Assembly: GCA_003635265.1 (NCBI GenBank)
Contig: PYIZ01000043.1
Coordinates: forward strand, 141,707 to 205,706
DNA: 64,000 nucleotides
Reading direction: 5' to 3'
DNA from: Candidatus Poribacteria bacterium
Lineage (GTDB): Bacteria; Poribacteria; WGA-4E; PCPOR2b
Shown here: piece by piece, positions 26,009 to 35,476 of the stretch
How the letters are laid out: each line of letters opens with the position of its first letter
Numbering within the stretch: position 1 is the first letter of the stretch
Made by a program: the position numbers and the translations under genes
The notes under the pieces: model-generated
Databases searched by the model: none
What the model was told of the DNA's origin: nothing
Seen by the model: only the letters and a program-made list of their open reading frames with translations

Positions 26009-27142
26009 ATGCCAACGATTATGATTGTCGCCGGTGAACCGTCCGGCGATCTTCAAGCTTCCCGTGTGGCTACCGCGCTGAAGGAACTTGCTCCCGATTT
26101 AGCACTATTTGGCATGGGGGGCGATCTGATGGAGCAAGCGGGGGTTGAACTCATCTATCATATCCGTGATTCTGCGGTGATGGGGATCGGCGAAGTGTTT
26201 ACCGCCATCCCTGCTTTCTTGAAGAAGCGCAAACATCTCAAACAACTGATTCGTACGAAGCGTCCCGATGCTGTAGTATTGGTCGATTTCGGCGATTTCA
26301 ATATGCCCTTGGCACGTTTCACCCACCGTCTAGGGATCCCGGTCATCTACTACATTCCTCCCAAGGCGTGGGCATGGCGACCGAACCGCGCGAAAAAGAT
26401 TGCCAAGACAACAACCGCTGTCGCGTCAATCTTTCCATTTGCGGCGGACTTTTATCGGGAGGCTGGGGCAAATGTGGAGTTTGTCGGGCATCCGTTGTTG
26501 GATTTTGCCCGAATCGATCTGAGCTGTGCGGAAGCCCGTCGTGCGATCGGTTTGAACGAAGATCATACCGTGGTTGGACTAATGCCCGGCAGCCGCCGCC
26601 GAGAAGTTGAGCGGCTCCTACCGGTGATGTTAGAAGTCACGGATCAGATACATCAGACTGTGCCAGATTGCCAATTTGTCCTGCCACTTGCCCCCGGCAT
26701 TGATTCGGCGACGCTGCCGGAGATGCCGCTGATCAACGTTGTGAGGGAAAGCGTTTATGAAGCGATGCGTGCATCAGATTTGATGCTCATTGCATCGGGC
26801 ACAGCAACCCTCGAAGCCGCTTGCTTAGGCACTCCGATGATTGTCGTTTATAAGATGTCACGGCTATCGTGGCACATTCTCAGAAAACTCGTTAAACTAG
26901 AACTCAGTGGCTTGCCCAATGTCATCGCAGGACGCGAAATTGTCCCCGAACTGCTCCAAAATCAGGTCACAGCGGAACGCGTCGCACCTATTGCCCTCGA
27001 ACTGCTACAGAACCCCCAAAAGCGAGAGGCACAACAAGCGCATCTTCGCTGGGTGTACGAACAACTAGGGGAACCCGGTGCGGCGAAGCGAACCGCTCAG
27101 TTGATACTGAGCCACCTCAAACGAGGAGAATTAAATGATTGA
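26009..27142 (+). CDS. lpxB: Lipid-A-disaccharide synthase
   Basis: Makes the lipid A disaccharide from UDP-diacylglucosamine and lipid X, at the inner membrane face. The family start 'IMIVAGEPSGDLQASRV', then 'LFGMGGDLMEQAGVEL', 'VLVDFGDFNMPLA', 'YYIPPKAWAWRPNRAKKI', 'FVGHPLLD', 'LMPGSRRREVERLLPVM' and 'ASGTATLEAA' all fit. I begin at ATG 26009, which puts the family's N-terminal strand at the start (377 residues). No strong ribosome site is seen there. The upstream in-frame ATG at 25931 adds a non-family leader. It overlaps the NUDIX gene by 8 bases, heading an lpxB-nudix-lpxK operon. Confidence 0.93.
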   Translation: MPTIMIVAGEPSGDLQASRVATALKELAPDLALFGMGGDLMEQAGVELIYHIRDSAVMGIGEVFTAIPAFLKKRKHLKQLIRTKRPDAVVLVDFGDFNMPLARFTHRLGIPVIYYIPPKAWAWRPNRAKKIAKTTTAVASIFPFAADFYREAGANVEFVGHPLLDFARIDLSCAEARRAIGLNEDHTVVGLMPGSRRREVERLLPVMLEVTDQIHQTVPDCQFVLPLAPGIDSATLPEMPLINVVRESVYEAMRASDLMLIASGTATLEAACLGTPMIVVYKMSRLSWHILRKLVKLELSGLPNVIAGREIVPELLQNQVTAERVAPIALELLQNPQKREAQQAHLRWVYEQLGEPGAAKRTAQLILSHLKRGELND

Positions 27143-27602
27143 CGAAAGTTGGTACAAACGCCCGCCCGGTGTTAGTGATCGGACTTCCGCGGGCGGTATA
27201 GTCGCACGGATAAAAAACGGACAAATCTATGTCGCGCTCGTCGGAGAACTTGGACTTACAGAGCGTGTTTTGCCGAAGGGCGGCGTTGAACCCGGCGAAA
27301 GTATAGAAGATGCTGCCCGCAGGGAAATCGAAGAGGAGGCAGGCTTATCCTCACTAGAACTGATTGAGAAACTGGGAATTCGAGCGCGCCTCTCGTATGA
27401 TAGAGTTTGCTGGATTACAACTCATTATTTCCTTTTTGTTACAGAACAGGTAGAGGGTACCCCAACCGATGTCGAACACCACTACGAACTCGCGTGGTAT
27501 CCAATCGGAGCTCTCCCGGCGATATTCTGGCCCGAACAGCGGGAACTAATAGAAACAAATCGCGATAAAATTATCGGTCTGATCAAGCAAAATCGCTCAT
27601 GA
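27135..27602 (+). CDS. NUDIX hydrolase
   Basis: 155 residues with a complete Nudix box: 'GGVEPGESIEDAARREIEEEAGL' is split here as GGVEPGE, then REIEEEAGL, with all metal-binding Glu present. The substrate (a nucleoside diphosphate linked to another group) cannot be told. Start ATG 27135 overlaps the lpxB stop and has GAGGAG just before it. Its stop overlaps the lpxK ATG (ATGA), so expression is coupled with lipid A synthesis. The link may be coincidental or may reflect nucleotide-sugar turnover; this is inference. Confidence 0.9.
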   Translation: MIDESWYKRPPGVSDRTSAGGIVARIKNGQIYVALVGELGLTERVLPKGGVEPGESIEDAARREIEEEAGLSSLELIEKLGIRARLSYDRVCWITTHYFLFVTEQVEGTPTDVEHHYELAWYPIGALPAIFWPEQRELIETNRDKIIGLIKQNRS

Positions 27603-28780
27603 AGGATTATTTGTACGCTATCATTACTGGTAGAACGACGGGAGTTATTCCGTCCCTCCTGATCGGCTTGCTGACTCCGCTGAGTTATATCTACGCCTTA
27701 GTCCTCAAGACGCGTGGTTGGCTCTACGATTGCGGGTTCTTCAAACAGAAACAACTTCCTTGTGGAGTGATTAGCGTCGGGAATATCGTTGCCGGCGGCA
27801 CAGGCAAAACGCCGGTAGTCATCTGGATAGCGAAATATCTGCAAAGCGAAGGATTTCAAGTGGCGGTACTCCTGCGCGGTTACAAGCGATTAGGTCATCA
27901 TTCGATCTCGGTTATATCCGATGGGAAAGGGGTTTTGACAACCCTGACAGACAGTGGCGACGAGGCGGACATGATAGCCCGCAAGCTACCGGGCGTCCCC
28001 GTTGTCGTCGGGAGCGATCGCTATGCTGCGGGTCTTGAAGTGATTCAGCTTTGGGGCAACACGGAAGGCGTACTTATCTTGGACGATGGCTTTCAGCGGC
28101 GACAGTTGGCACGAGACCTGGATATCCTTACAATTGACAGCACCCAACCCTTTGGCACAGGGAAACTGCTCCCAGCGGGAACGTTACGCGAGCCGAAAAC
28201 CGCTTTAAAACGGGCAGATATCCTTCTGTTGACGCGAACAGACCTTGCGGCAGAATCTATCGACTTTGAACAATTTGGACAAGGGAAACAGGCTTTCCGG
28301 ACCTGCCATCAACCCACAAAGTTGTATCAACTGAGTGCCGGCTCCGATAGATCGGAATCCTCCCCGATAGATCGGGACAGGCTGGAACGGGACGAGGAAT
28401 GTGCACTAGACCTATTAGAAGGGCAGCACCTCCTCGCAGTATGTGGAATTGGTAACCCTGAAGCCTTTGCCGGGACCCTACGTCAGTGTGAACCGAAAGC
28501 TGTGGAACTACTAGCGTTTCCCGATCATCACCGCTACTCGTTGGGGGACCTCAACGACATCAGCGCAAGAGCGCGTGATATTGGGGCAAATATAGTTGTA
28601 ACGACGGAGAAAGATTCCCAAAAACTAGAAGCCTTTGTAGCAACAACAGAATTTTCGCTCCCAGAATCCGTGCAGTTTTTTGTGCTAGAAATCGAACTCG
28701 AAATTAGGACAAATCCCGACGCCTTAAAAAAACGGTTGTACCAGATTGCTGCTAAACCGAAATCGGGATTAAATGAATAG
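27599..28780 (+). CDS. lpxK: Tetraacyldisaccharide 4'-kinase with repeat-derived insert
   Basis: LpxK phosphorylates the lipid A disaccharide at the 4' position, using ATP at the inner membrane. The N-terminal hydrophobic stretch, the P-loop 'VGNIVAGGTGKTPVV' (about 62-75), 'VAVLLRGYKR', 'GDEADMIARK', 'LDDGFQRRQLARDLDI' and 'FPDHHRYS' are all family features. The ATG overlaps the NUDIX stop. Between about residues 248 and 263 the chain carries 'GSDRSESSPIDRDRLER', encoded by a dispersed intergenic-type repeat. It keeps the frame and sits in the C-terminal half, where a surface insert may be tolerated. Total length is 393, somewhat longer than the usual ~330-360. Confidence 0.92.
   Translation: MKDYLYAIITGRTTGVIPSLLIGLLTPLSYIYALVLKTRGWLYDCGFFKQKQLPCGVISVGNIVAGGTGKTPVVIWIAKYLQSEGFQVAVLLRGYKRLGHHSISVISDGKGVLTTLTDSGDEADMIARKLPGVPVVVGSDRYAAGLEVIQLWGNTEGVLILDDGFQRRQLARDLDILTIDSTQPFGTGKLLPAGTLREPKTALKRADILLLTRTDLAAESIDFEQFGQGKQAFRTCHQPTKLYQLSAGSDRSESSPIDRDRLERDEECALDLLEGQHLLAVCGIGNPEAFAGTLRQCEPKAVELLAFPDHHRYSLGDLNDISARARDIGANIVVTTEKDSQKLEAFVATTEFSLPESVQFFVLEIELEIRTNPDALKKRLYQIAAKPKSGLNE
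28341..28387. repeat. Palindromic repeat inside the lpxK coding region
   Basis: CCGATAGATCGG... CCCGATAGATCGGGACAGG is nearly the same as the intergenic copy at 16692-16743. Reading through it gives the extra, Ser/Asp/Arg-rich stretch in LpxK without breaking the frame. Confidence 0.7.
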
Positions 28781-28819
28781 AGGAATTACAGGGGGTTATG
28801 TCCCTGCATTTTACCTACG

Positions 28820-29482
28820 TTGCAAACGCTGAAAGTCCTTTACACTGATAACCATCTCCTTGTCGTTCGTAAACCGACGGGTATGCTGGTGCAAGGCGAT
28901 CACACCGGCGACACATCACTGTTGGATTATGCTCGGGAATATATAAGAGATAAGTTCAATAAGCCCGGCAATGTTTATATGGGGCTTGTCCATCGCCTTG
29001 ACCGACCGACATCGGGTGTTGTTGTGTTCGCGTTGACCTCCAAAGCGGCGAAGCGGTTGTCCGAGCAGTTCCGGGTGGGAAGTGTCCAAAAAATTTACTG
29101 GGCACTTGTCGAAGGAAAAACGCCAACTAACGGAACTTGGGTAGATCAGATTCATCGCCACGGTCCCACAAGCCATCTGGTCAAAGGCAATGGCGGTCAA
29201 CGTGCAGAGTTATCTTTTCGGCGGCTTCGGTATGCCAAAGGTGTGTCTTGGGTTGAGATTGAACTTGCTACTGGTAGACATCACCAGATCCGTGTACAAT
29301 TTTCACATCGTGGTCATCCGGTGATCGGCGATTTTCGGTACGGTTCTAAAGTCAAATTTGGACAGAAAGCGTTGGCTTTACACGCCCAATCGCTTACTAT
29401 CAGTCACCCCACACGAAAAGAAGATATGACCTTTTTAGCGGAGCTAGAGTCTTTCTGGCCCAGACAGTTTAGGACTTTGTGA
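28820..29482 (+). CDS. RluA-family pseudouridine synthase
   Basis: 220 residues of the RluA/RsuA fold. The catalytic motif 'GLVHRLDRPTSGVVVFA' holds the essential Asp (about residue 61). Further motifs are 'YTDNHLLVVRKPTGMLVQ' near the start and 'ELATGRHHQIRVQFSHRGHPVIGD'. There is no S4 domain, as in RluA-like rather than RluD-like enzymes, so the target is probably one or a few uridines in rRNA or tRNA. The TTG at 28820 is the best in-frame start, without a clear ribosome site. The gene overlaps the next by GTGA. Confidence 0.88.
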   Translation: MQTLKVLYTDNHLLVVRKPTGMLVQGDHTGDTSLLDYAREYIRDKFNKPGNVYMGLVHRLDRPTSGVVVFALTSKAAKRLSEQFRVGSVQKIYWALVEGKTPTNGTWVDQIHRHGPTSHLVKGNGGQRAELSFRRLRYAKGVSWVEIELATGRHHQIRVQFSHRGHPVIGDFRYGSKVKFGQKALALHAQSLTISHPTRKEDMTFLAELESFWPRQFRTL

Positions 29483-32343
29483 CATCTATGTTCCAGATTA
29501 GTAATCCCCTCTTTTTTTTTCTCCTAGGCATCATCCCAATCCTGTTGATTGTTAATCGTTACACACGCGTTGAGGCAGCACGGTGGCGGAAAGTTGGGAC
29601 CCTTCTACTGCGTCTTGGTGCGGTGCTCTGCCTCATCTTGGCATTAGTCGGTCTGCAGCAGAAAGACCAAGAAGATATCCTCTCCGTCGTGTTCCTCCTC
29701 GATGTGTCTGACAGCGTCCCAATGATACAGCAGAAAGCAGGAATCGAGCAGATTAATACAGCCCTTGGTGCGCTCAAACCCACCGATCTATTCAGCGTTA
29801 TTCTATTCGCAGGTCGAGCTGCAGTGAGTGTACCAAACCAACCGAAAGCAGCGCAGCCTCAATTAACAGAAGAGATCTTATCTGGTACAGACATTGACCG
29901 AACCGCGACCAATATCGCCGGAGCGATTCAGTTGGGGTTGAGTCTATCGTCCGATGGGCAGGCAGGAAAAAAGCGGCTCGTGCTGTTGAGCGATGGTCTC
30001 CAAAACCTCGGTGAAGTGGCTGCCCTGCTCGACCTCGTCCGGGCGAGTGAAATCGAGGTTTTCACGCTTCCACTGTCGTCCGAGCGGGAATACGAAGTTT
30101 GGGTGAGAGAAGTACGAACTCCGTCGCAGGTGCGATCAGATGAAGCCTTTCGGATCCGTGTAATCATCGAAACAACAACGGATACAGCGGTCCAAGTGAG
30201 ACTTTACCGCAACGACATCCCCGTGACTGAACCTCAAGTCAAAGCCTTGAAACGAGGGAAGCAGCCAATTGACTTTCCGCAACGAATCTCTGGAGAAGAT
30301 ATCTACAAATATCGAATTGAACTCTCTGTCGATAACTCCACCGGCGATAATCCAGAAAATAACACGGGGTATGGCGTCACCCGCGTTTACGGAACACCGC
30401 ACATCTTGTATATTGAGGGCTATGCCGGGCAGCCCGAAGCACTGAAGACCCTCCTTGAAATGAATAGTCTGGCTGTTGAGATCCTTCAGCCATCTCAATT
30501 TCCAACAGATCTTGTCGCGCTCCAGAACAGTGACGCCATAATCTTAAGCAATGTATCCGCCGATGAACTTTCCGCCCTTCAGATGGAACACATTAAAAGC
30601 TATGTTCGTGATCTAGGGAAGGGGTTGATCATAATTGGCGGGGATAGCGCTTTCGGCAGAGGCGGCTATCACGATACCCCCTTAGAACAGGTGTCGCCCG
30701 TTGAGATGACGCCTCGCCAGAAAAAGGAATCCCTTGCGTTGATGCTTGTTGTCGATGCCTCTGGTAGTATGGCAAACTATATCGGTCCGGATCAGAAGAT
30801 TCAACTGGCACTTGAGGGGGTGCGTGCCTCCATTCGTGCGCTCGATGATGAAGACCGCGTCGGGGTGATTGCCTTCGCCGCGAAAATCAGGATGGATCAC
30901 CCACCGACAACTACACACGAAGAGATATTCCGCGAAGTCGGAAAGTTGCGTCCCGGCAGCGGCACGAAGATGTACCCCGCGCTGGAGAAGGCTTATGAGC
31001 GTCTTCAAACGGTTGACGCAAAACAGAAACATATTTTGCTCCTGTCAGATGGCAAGTCGGAGGGCGATTTTATTCCGTTGGCAAAACGGATTGCAGCAGA
31101 AAAGATGACCCTCTCGACCATCGCCATCGGTGATGCGGACCGCGAACTGATGAAAGCAATTGCCAAAGCGGGAGGAGGCGGATACCGCGATGTTCGAAAC
31201 ATCAGCGAACTGCCAAAGATTATGGCTGATGAAGTACGCCAAACACAGCAGTATACCGTTCAAGAACCGTTTCAACCAATCATCGATGACGGAGATTATC
31301 CAATGTTAGCGGGGATTGATCGCGTACCGAAACTCTACGGCTACATTGCCACCTCAGAAAAGGAACTCACGCAGGTTTACATTCGCTCCCATGAAGATCA
31401 CCCAATCCTCGCTGGGTGGAATTACGGGCTTGGTAGATCTGTTGCCTTTACCTCTGATGTGAAGCCGGGTTGGGGAGCGGATTGGATTGAATGGGAGAAT
31501 TTTGGGAAATTCTGGGGGCAGGTTGTTAATTGGGTATTACCATCAACGGATGGTGCTGCGAATTTTAATGTGACAGCAATTCCTCAAAACGGTAGGGGCG
31601 CACTACTCATAGAGACAGCATCAACCATAGCAACGCACGGAACCACATTTGAGGCGCGTATCGCTCTCCCCAACGGCGGGGGAGAGGTAGTCGAACTGCG
31701 TCGTGTCACACCGACGCAATATTCAGGCACATTCCCCGTGCACGAGCGTGGATCGTATCTTGTTACTGTCCAGAAAAAACGAGATGGGCAGGTCGAAAGC
31801 ACCAATTATGAAAGCGTTGTGCTCTCCTACCCCACAGAGTTTGCCGAATTTGAGACGAATCGCCGGTTACTTAATGAACTTGCCAACCGAACCAACGGAA
31901 TTTTTGAGCCATCACCGAAACAGATCGCTCAACATCACGGACCAGCGATTGAACATCTGAAACCGCTCGCGTTTACTCTGTTGATGGTAAGCTTGATTCT
32001 ATTTGTCTTGGAGATGATCCTGCGCCGTTTCAGCATTGCGAGTGGCTATCTCGCGGAACTCAAAGCGCAATTAGAGTCGCTTCGTAGCCGAGACGACCGT
32101 GCCTCCTCACCAACACTTTCGCGCTTGAGACAAACGAAGGCAATTCTGACAGGGGAAACAACCACAACGTCTAGTGATTTTGCTCCATCCTCCGCATCTC
32201 AACTTGGCTATCAGGGTGGAGACGACTCAGATTCGGTGTCGAGGAGAGGCGCATCGACAGCCCCACAATCCACAACGACAGGTAACATAGGAAGGCTGTT
32301 GCAAGCAAAAAATCGGACACATAAAAACGAATCATCAACATAA
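29479..32343 (+). CDS. Membrane protein with two VWA domains
   Basis: 954 residues. Two membrane segments at the N-terminus (about 10-24 and 43-60) are followed by a first VWA domain ('FLLDVSDSVP', about 72-78). A beta-rich linker leads to a class I glutamine-amidotransferase-like stretch ('HILYIEGYAGQPEAL', 'LGKGLIIIGGDSAFGRGGY'). A second VWA domain has an intact MIDAS ('LVVDASGSM', then 'DGKSEGD'). A late membrane segment (about 833-853) and a Ser/Thr-rich cytoplasmic tail complete the chain. Related proteins occur next to BatA/MoxR-type systems. No protease or ATPase motif is seen. Start GTG 29479 overlaps the RluA-type stop; ATG 29488 is an alternative. It closes the lpxB operon. Confidence 0.82.
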   Translation: MTSMFQISNPLFFFLLGIIPILLIVNRYTRVEAARWRKVGTLLLRLGAVLCLILALVGLQQKDQEDILSVVFLLDVSDSVPMIQQKAGIEQINTALGALKPTDLFSVILFAGRAAVSVPNQPKAAQPQLTEEILSGTDIDRTATNIAGAIQLGLSLSSDGQAGKKRLVLLSDGLQNLGEVAALLDLVRASEIEVFTLPLSSEREYEVWVREVRTPSQVRSDEAFRIRVIIETTTDTAVQVRLYRNDIPVTEPQVKALKRGKQPIDFPQRISGEDIYKYRIELSVDNSTGDNPENNTGYGVTRVYGTPHILYIEGYAGQPEALKTLLEMNSLAVEILQPSQFPTDLVALQNSDAIILSNVSADELSALQMEHIKSYVRDLGKGLIIIGGDSAFGRGGYHDTPLEQVSPVEMTPRQKKESLALMLVVDASGSMANYIGPDQKIQLALEGVRASIRALDDEDRVGVIAFAAKIRMDHPPTTTHEEIFREVGKLRPGSGTKMYPALEKAYERLQTVDAKQKHILLLSDGKSEGDFIPLAKRIAAEKMTLSTIAIGDADRELMKAIAKAGGGGYRDVRNISELPKIMADEVRQTQQYTVQEPFQPIIDDGDYPMLAGIDRVPKLYGYIATSEKELTQVYIRSHEDHPILAGWNYGLGRSVAFTSDVKPGWGADWIEWENFGKFWGQVVNWVLPSTDGAANFNVTAIPQNGRGALLIETASTIATHGTTFEARIALPNGGGEVVELRRVTPTQYSGTFPVHERGSYLVTVQKKRDGQVESTNYESVVLSYPTEFAEFETNRRLLNELANRTNGIFEPSPKQIAQHHGPAIEHLKPLAFTLLMVSLILFVLEMILRRFSIASGYLAELKAQLESLRSRDDRASSPTLSRLRQTKAILTGETTTTSSDFAPSSASQLGYQGGDDSDSVSRRGASTAPQSTTTGNIGRLLQAKNRTHKNESST

Positions 32344-32425
32344 GTCTGCTTGAAATTCGCGATTTCACCCTTGCTTGCTGTCAGAACAGCAAGTCCAAGG
32401 GAATAACCTTGCAAAGGAGAACGGC

Positions 32426-33217
32426 ATGAAAGCATCGTTTTGCACCAATGCCTTTGGCAACACACAGCAGGATATTGAACAAGCTATCCCGAAGTTGGCG
32501 CAGATGGGATATGACGGGTTGGAGTTTTGGGAACAGTACCTCCCCAGCGCAGATTTAAAGTGGCTCAAAGGGATAATGGACGCACACCACCTCGAAATCG
32601 TCCAGATCTGCCCATATTTTGACTTTACCACCAGTTCAGACACGTGGGAGCAGAGTATCCGGGATGCAGAGCGATATATCGAGTATTCGATTCAGTTGGG
32701 AGGTCCTTTTATCCGGACGTACACCGGCAATGTCGGCAGCGCGGCTGCCACAGCGGAGCAGTGGGCTGCTTGCGTGAACGGGTTGCAGCGGATCTGTGAG
32801 ATGGGTATGCCGCACGGCATCGTATTTCCGCTCGAAACCCATCAGGTTATCCATTCAGGACCGAACCTGACGGACACTAGCCCAACCACACTCAAACTGT
32901 TAGCCGATGTGGGGATGGAAAATCTGAAGGTGAACATCCAGACACCTCTGTTAGGCGAATCGGTCTTCGACACAGCGGCGCAGTTGGGTCCCCATGTTGT
33001 TCATGTTCATGCACACAATTGGGTTGGCAATTGGCCCAATCTGACATTTTTGGATGCCGGGGATGAGGATTTTACGGAATTCGCGCGAATATTGAAGGAC
33101 AAGGGTTTTGATGGCTATATCTCTATCGAACATGGCAGCCATCACCCTCCCTATGAGACGGCAGCCCACGAAATCAAATATCTGAAACGACTGATTTCTG
33201 GAACGCTTTGGGCATGA
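32426..33217 (+). CDS. Sugar phosphate isomerase/epimerase (TIM barrel)
   Basis: 263 residues of the AP-endonuclease-2-type TIM barrel used by sugar isomerases and epimerases. Visible features: 'MGYDGLEFWEQYL' (first metal-side Glu), 'VFPLETH', 'VVHVHAHNW' and the C-terminal 'GFDGYISIEHGSHHPPYE'. The His and Glu positions fit a metal-dependent isomerase. Substrate unknown. I start at ATG 32426 because AAAGGAG lies just upstream; the earlier in-frame ATG at 32375 adds a spurious leader. It is the first of three such barrel genes in the window. Confidence 0.85.
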   Translation: MKASFCTNAFGNTQQDIEQAIPKLAQMGYDGLEFWEQYLPSADLKWLKGIMDAHHLEIVQICPYFDFTTSSDTWEQSIRDAERYIEYSIQLGGPFIRTYTGNVGSAAATAEQWAACVNGLQRICEMGMPHGIVFPLETHQVIHSGPNLTDTSPTTLKLLADVGMENLKVNIQTPLLGESVFDTAAQLGPHVVHVHAHNWVGNWPNLTFLDAGDEDFTEFARILKDKGFDGYISIEHGSHHPPYETAAHEIKYLKRLISGTLWA

Positions 33218-33270
33218 GACATAACATCAAGAATTCGACTGGATGCTGAACACCGCAGAAAGGAGAAACT

Positions 33271-33735
33271 GTGATAAGGAAATATCGACCATCAGATCTT
33301 GAAACGCTACGGCAAATCACCGCAATTTGTTTCGAGGGAGTTTCAATTGATAAGAACATCGAAGACAGGTTCGGTATTATTAATGAACTTGATTGGAAAC
33401 AACGCAAGATGCCGCACATTAACGATGACGTAGAAGCAAATGCGGACGGTGTGTTCGTCGCAGAGATTGATGGAGAGGTGGCAGGTTATATCACCACCTA
33501 TGTCAATCATCGAACGAAAATCGGCGGTATCCCAAACCTGTCTGTGCACCCAGACTTCCAACAACGGGGGCTAGGGACACAACTGATTGAAACAGCCCTG
33601 GTGTATCTCGAAGAGGAAGGAATGCTTTACGCACGAATTGAGACGCTGGACCAAAATCAGATTGGAACGGAATTTTATCCCAAGATGGGCTTTGTCGAAA
33701 TTGCCCGACAGGTTCACTATATACGACCGCTATAA
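33271..33735 (+). CDS. GNAT-family N-acetyltransferase
   Basis: 154 residues of the GNAT fold. The acetyl-CoA binding motif A is visible as 'LSVHPDFQQRGLGTQLIETAL' with the RGLGT pyrophosphate loop, and 'FYPKMGFVEIAR' at the C-terminal end is the usual strand. Substrate unknown. GTG start at 33271, with GAAAGGAG upstream. It follows the isomerase by 53 bases and is probably in the same transcript. Confidence 0.85.
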   Translation: MIRKYRPSDLETLRQITAICFEGVSIDKNIEDRFGIINELDWKQRKMPHINDDVEANADGVFVAEIDGEVAGYITTYVNHRTKIGGIPNLSVHPDFQQRGLGTQLIETALVYLEEEGMLYARIETLDQNQIGTEFYPKMGFVEIARQVHYIRPL

Positions 33736-33791
33736 TTTAAGCAGGTCACAGGCTAATCTTCTGCCATTTCCAAAAAGATGAATCGAATCTG

Positions 33792-33821
33792 TTCAGCAGG
33801 GCTGAAATGCAACAGCTGCAT
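33792..33821. terminator. Two adjacent small hairpins between convergent genes
   Basis: TTCAG-CAGGG-CTGAA (33792-33806) is followed at once by ATGCA-ACAGC-TGCAT (33807-33821). The site lies between the stops of the GNAT gene and the S41 peptidase gene, so transcription from either side could end here. Stems are short and there is no clear T tract. Confidence 0.35.
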
Positions 33822-33834
33822 ATTTAGGGGTGCT

Positions 33835-35325
33835 TTAGAGGTCTACCGTTTTAGATGATGCGAGGGCTGCTTCAACTCCCCCTGTCTTGATGAGTTGAAT
33901 TGCGTTCTGTAACTGATTGTCATTGATGGTATCGATCAATTGATCAATACCGACATTTCTGTTGAAGAACGCACTCGCCTCGTTCTTGACAATCTCCATA
34001 TCAAGTGTGATCTTGTGTTCCGCAAGCGTTGTCATTAACTCTGGGAGATCTGCCTCCAACTGAGAGAAATCCTTGGGAGTTTCCCCCATCTCCTTCTCCG
34101 TCCGTTCGATCCACTCCTCAACAAACGTTTTGACATATTTCCTTGCATACAACCGCATCGCCGCCGTTACTTCATCGAGTTTGCTCATCTCGACCTCGAC
34201 GTTTGGCTCGATCCCTTTTTCGTTAATTGAGACACCGCTCGGTGTATAATAAGTCGAGATTGTGAGTGATACTGCACCCTCTTTGTCTAAGCTGTTCAAC
34301 GGAAACCGTTGCTGAACAACACCTTTGCCGAAAGTTTTCTTGCCGAGGATGGCTCCTCGCTTGGCATCCTTGATGGCACCTGCGACAATTTCAGAACCGC
34401 TCGCACTATACTCATTCACAAGCACAACTAGCTCGATCTCGGCTGGACAAAGTATATCAGGCGTTGCTGGATACTGTTGGTTGTATCGATTAAGTCTTCC
34501 GTGTGTTGAAACAATAATACCTCTAGAAATAAAAGCATCTGCCACGTCGTAGGCAGCCTTAAGCAATCCTCCCGGATTGTGTCGGAGATCCAGAATCAGT
34601 GCCGTTATCGCCCCATCTTCAGCATCAAGTAAGGCCTGTAGTGCCTTCTTGAATTCCTCAACGGTTCTACCGGTGAAGTTCTCAATTTTTATATAACCAA
34701 TCCCGTCCTCTAGCATTGTGTGCTCAACGCTAGTGATTTTAATCTCCTCACGGATCAATGACACATCAAATGGATCCGAATATCCGCGTCGCTGCACCGT
34801 AACCGTGACCTCTGTGCCAACTAATCCTCTTAAAATATCAACGACCTCTGAAAGCGTTTGTCCCCCGGCACTAATATGAATCGGCTCTCCATCGACTTTG
34901 GTTATGTAATCACCAGCTTGCAGACCCGCTCGCATTGCTGGGGTATTGGGCAGGGGCCGCGCAATTTTTATAAAACCTTTATCCTCATAAATCCGAATAC
35001 CCAGTCCGCCAAACCTTGCGTGGTAGAGATTCTCCTCCTCGCGTTTCTGATCCACAGGCGGCAGGTAGAAAGTATAGGGATCGTCCAGCGCGGCAAGAGC
35101 ACCTTTGATCGCTCCTTCAAACATCTCCTGCTGATCAACATGTTCGTAGTAATGCACATCTGCTTTTCTAATCACTTCTATTAGCGCCTTTTGCAGCATG
35201 AGACTGTTTCTGCCATCGCGATCACTTAGCGCAGTCTTTTCTCCCAGCGGAACGAGAAAGAGCGCGATGATAACAGCAGCTCCCAGAATTGCGATAGGCA
35301 AAGTATGTTTTCTATAGCGAACCAT
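33835..35325 (-). CDS. S41-family C-terminal processing protease (CtpA-like)
   Basis: 496 residues: an N-terminal anchor (about 8-26), a helical segment, a PDZ domain (about 100-190, 'FGGLGIRIYEDKGF', 'AGLQAGDYITKVDGEPI'), then the S41 core. The catalytic Ser is S309 in 'NEYSASGSEIVAGA' and the Lys is K334 in 'KKTFGKGVVQ'. These enzymes trim the C-termini of periplasmic proteins or act in envelope proteolysis. 'DLRHNPGGLL' is also canonical. The last ~100 residues are helical. The gene converges on GNAT and is preceded, 150 bases away, by the DUF309 gene on the same strand. No inactivating change is seen. Confidence 0.93.
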   Translation of the reverse strand: MVRYRKHTLPIAILGAAVIIALFLVPLGEKTALSDRDGRNSLMLQKALIEVIRKADVHYYEHVDQQEMFEGAIKGALAALDDPYTFYLPPVDQKREEENLYHARFGGLGIRIYEDKGFIKIARPLPNTPAMRAGLQAGDYITKVDGEPIHISAGGQTLSEVVDILRGLVGTEVTVTVQRRGYSDPFDVSLIREEIKITSVEHTMLEDGIGYIKIENFTGRTVEEFKKALQALLDAEDGAITALILDLRHNPGGLLKAAYDVADAFISRGIIVSTHGRLNRYNQQYPATPDILCPAEIELVVLVNEYSASGSEIVAGAIKDAKRGAILGKKTFGKGVVQQRFPLNSLDKEGAVSLTISTYYTPSGVSINEKGIEPNVEVEMSKLDEVTAAMRLYARKYVKTFVEEWIERTEKEMGETPKDFSQLEADLPELMTTLAEHKITLDMEIVKNEASAFFNRNVGIDQLIDTINDNQLQNAIQLIKTGGVEAALASSKTVDL

Positions 35326-35476
35326 GAATCCCCCTCATGTTTGTTGTTCCTTGATTGAGCGCAGCGTTTAGTTAAGATTTTACTTTTATAGAATTATCTA
35401 GTTCGTATAATTATAACACGACTTGTGGAATGCTGCAAGAGGTTAAAAGTAACTCTTTTTTAACTTTAACTAAAGT

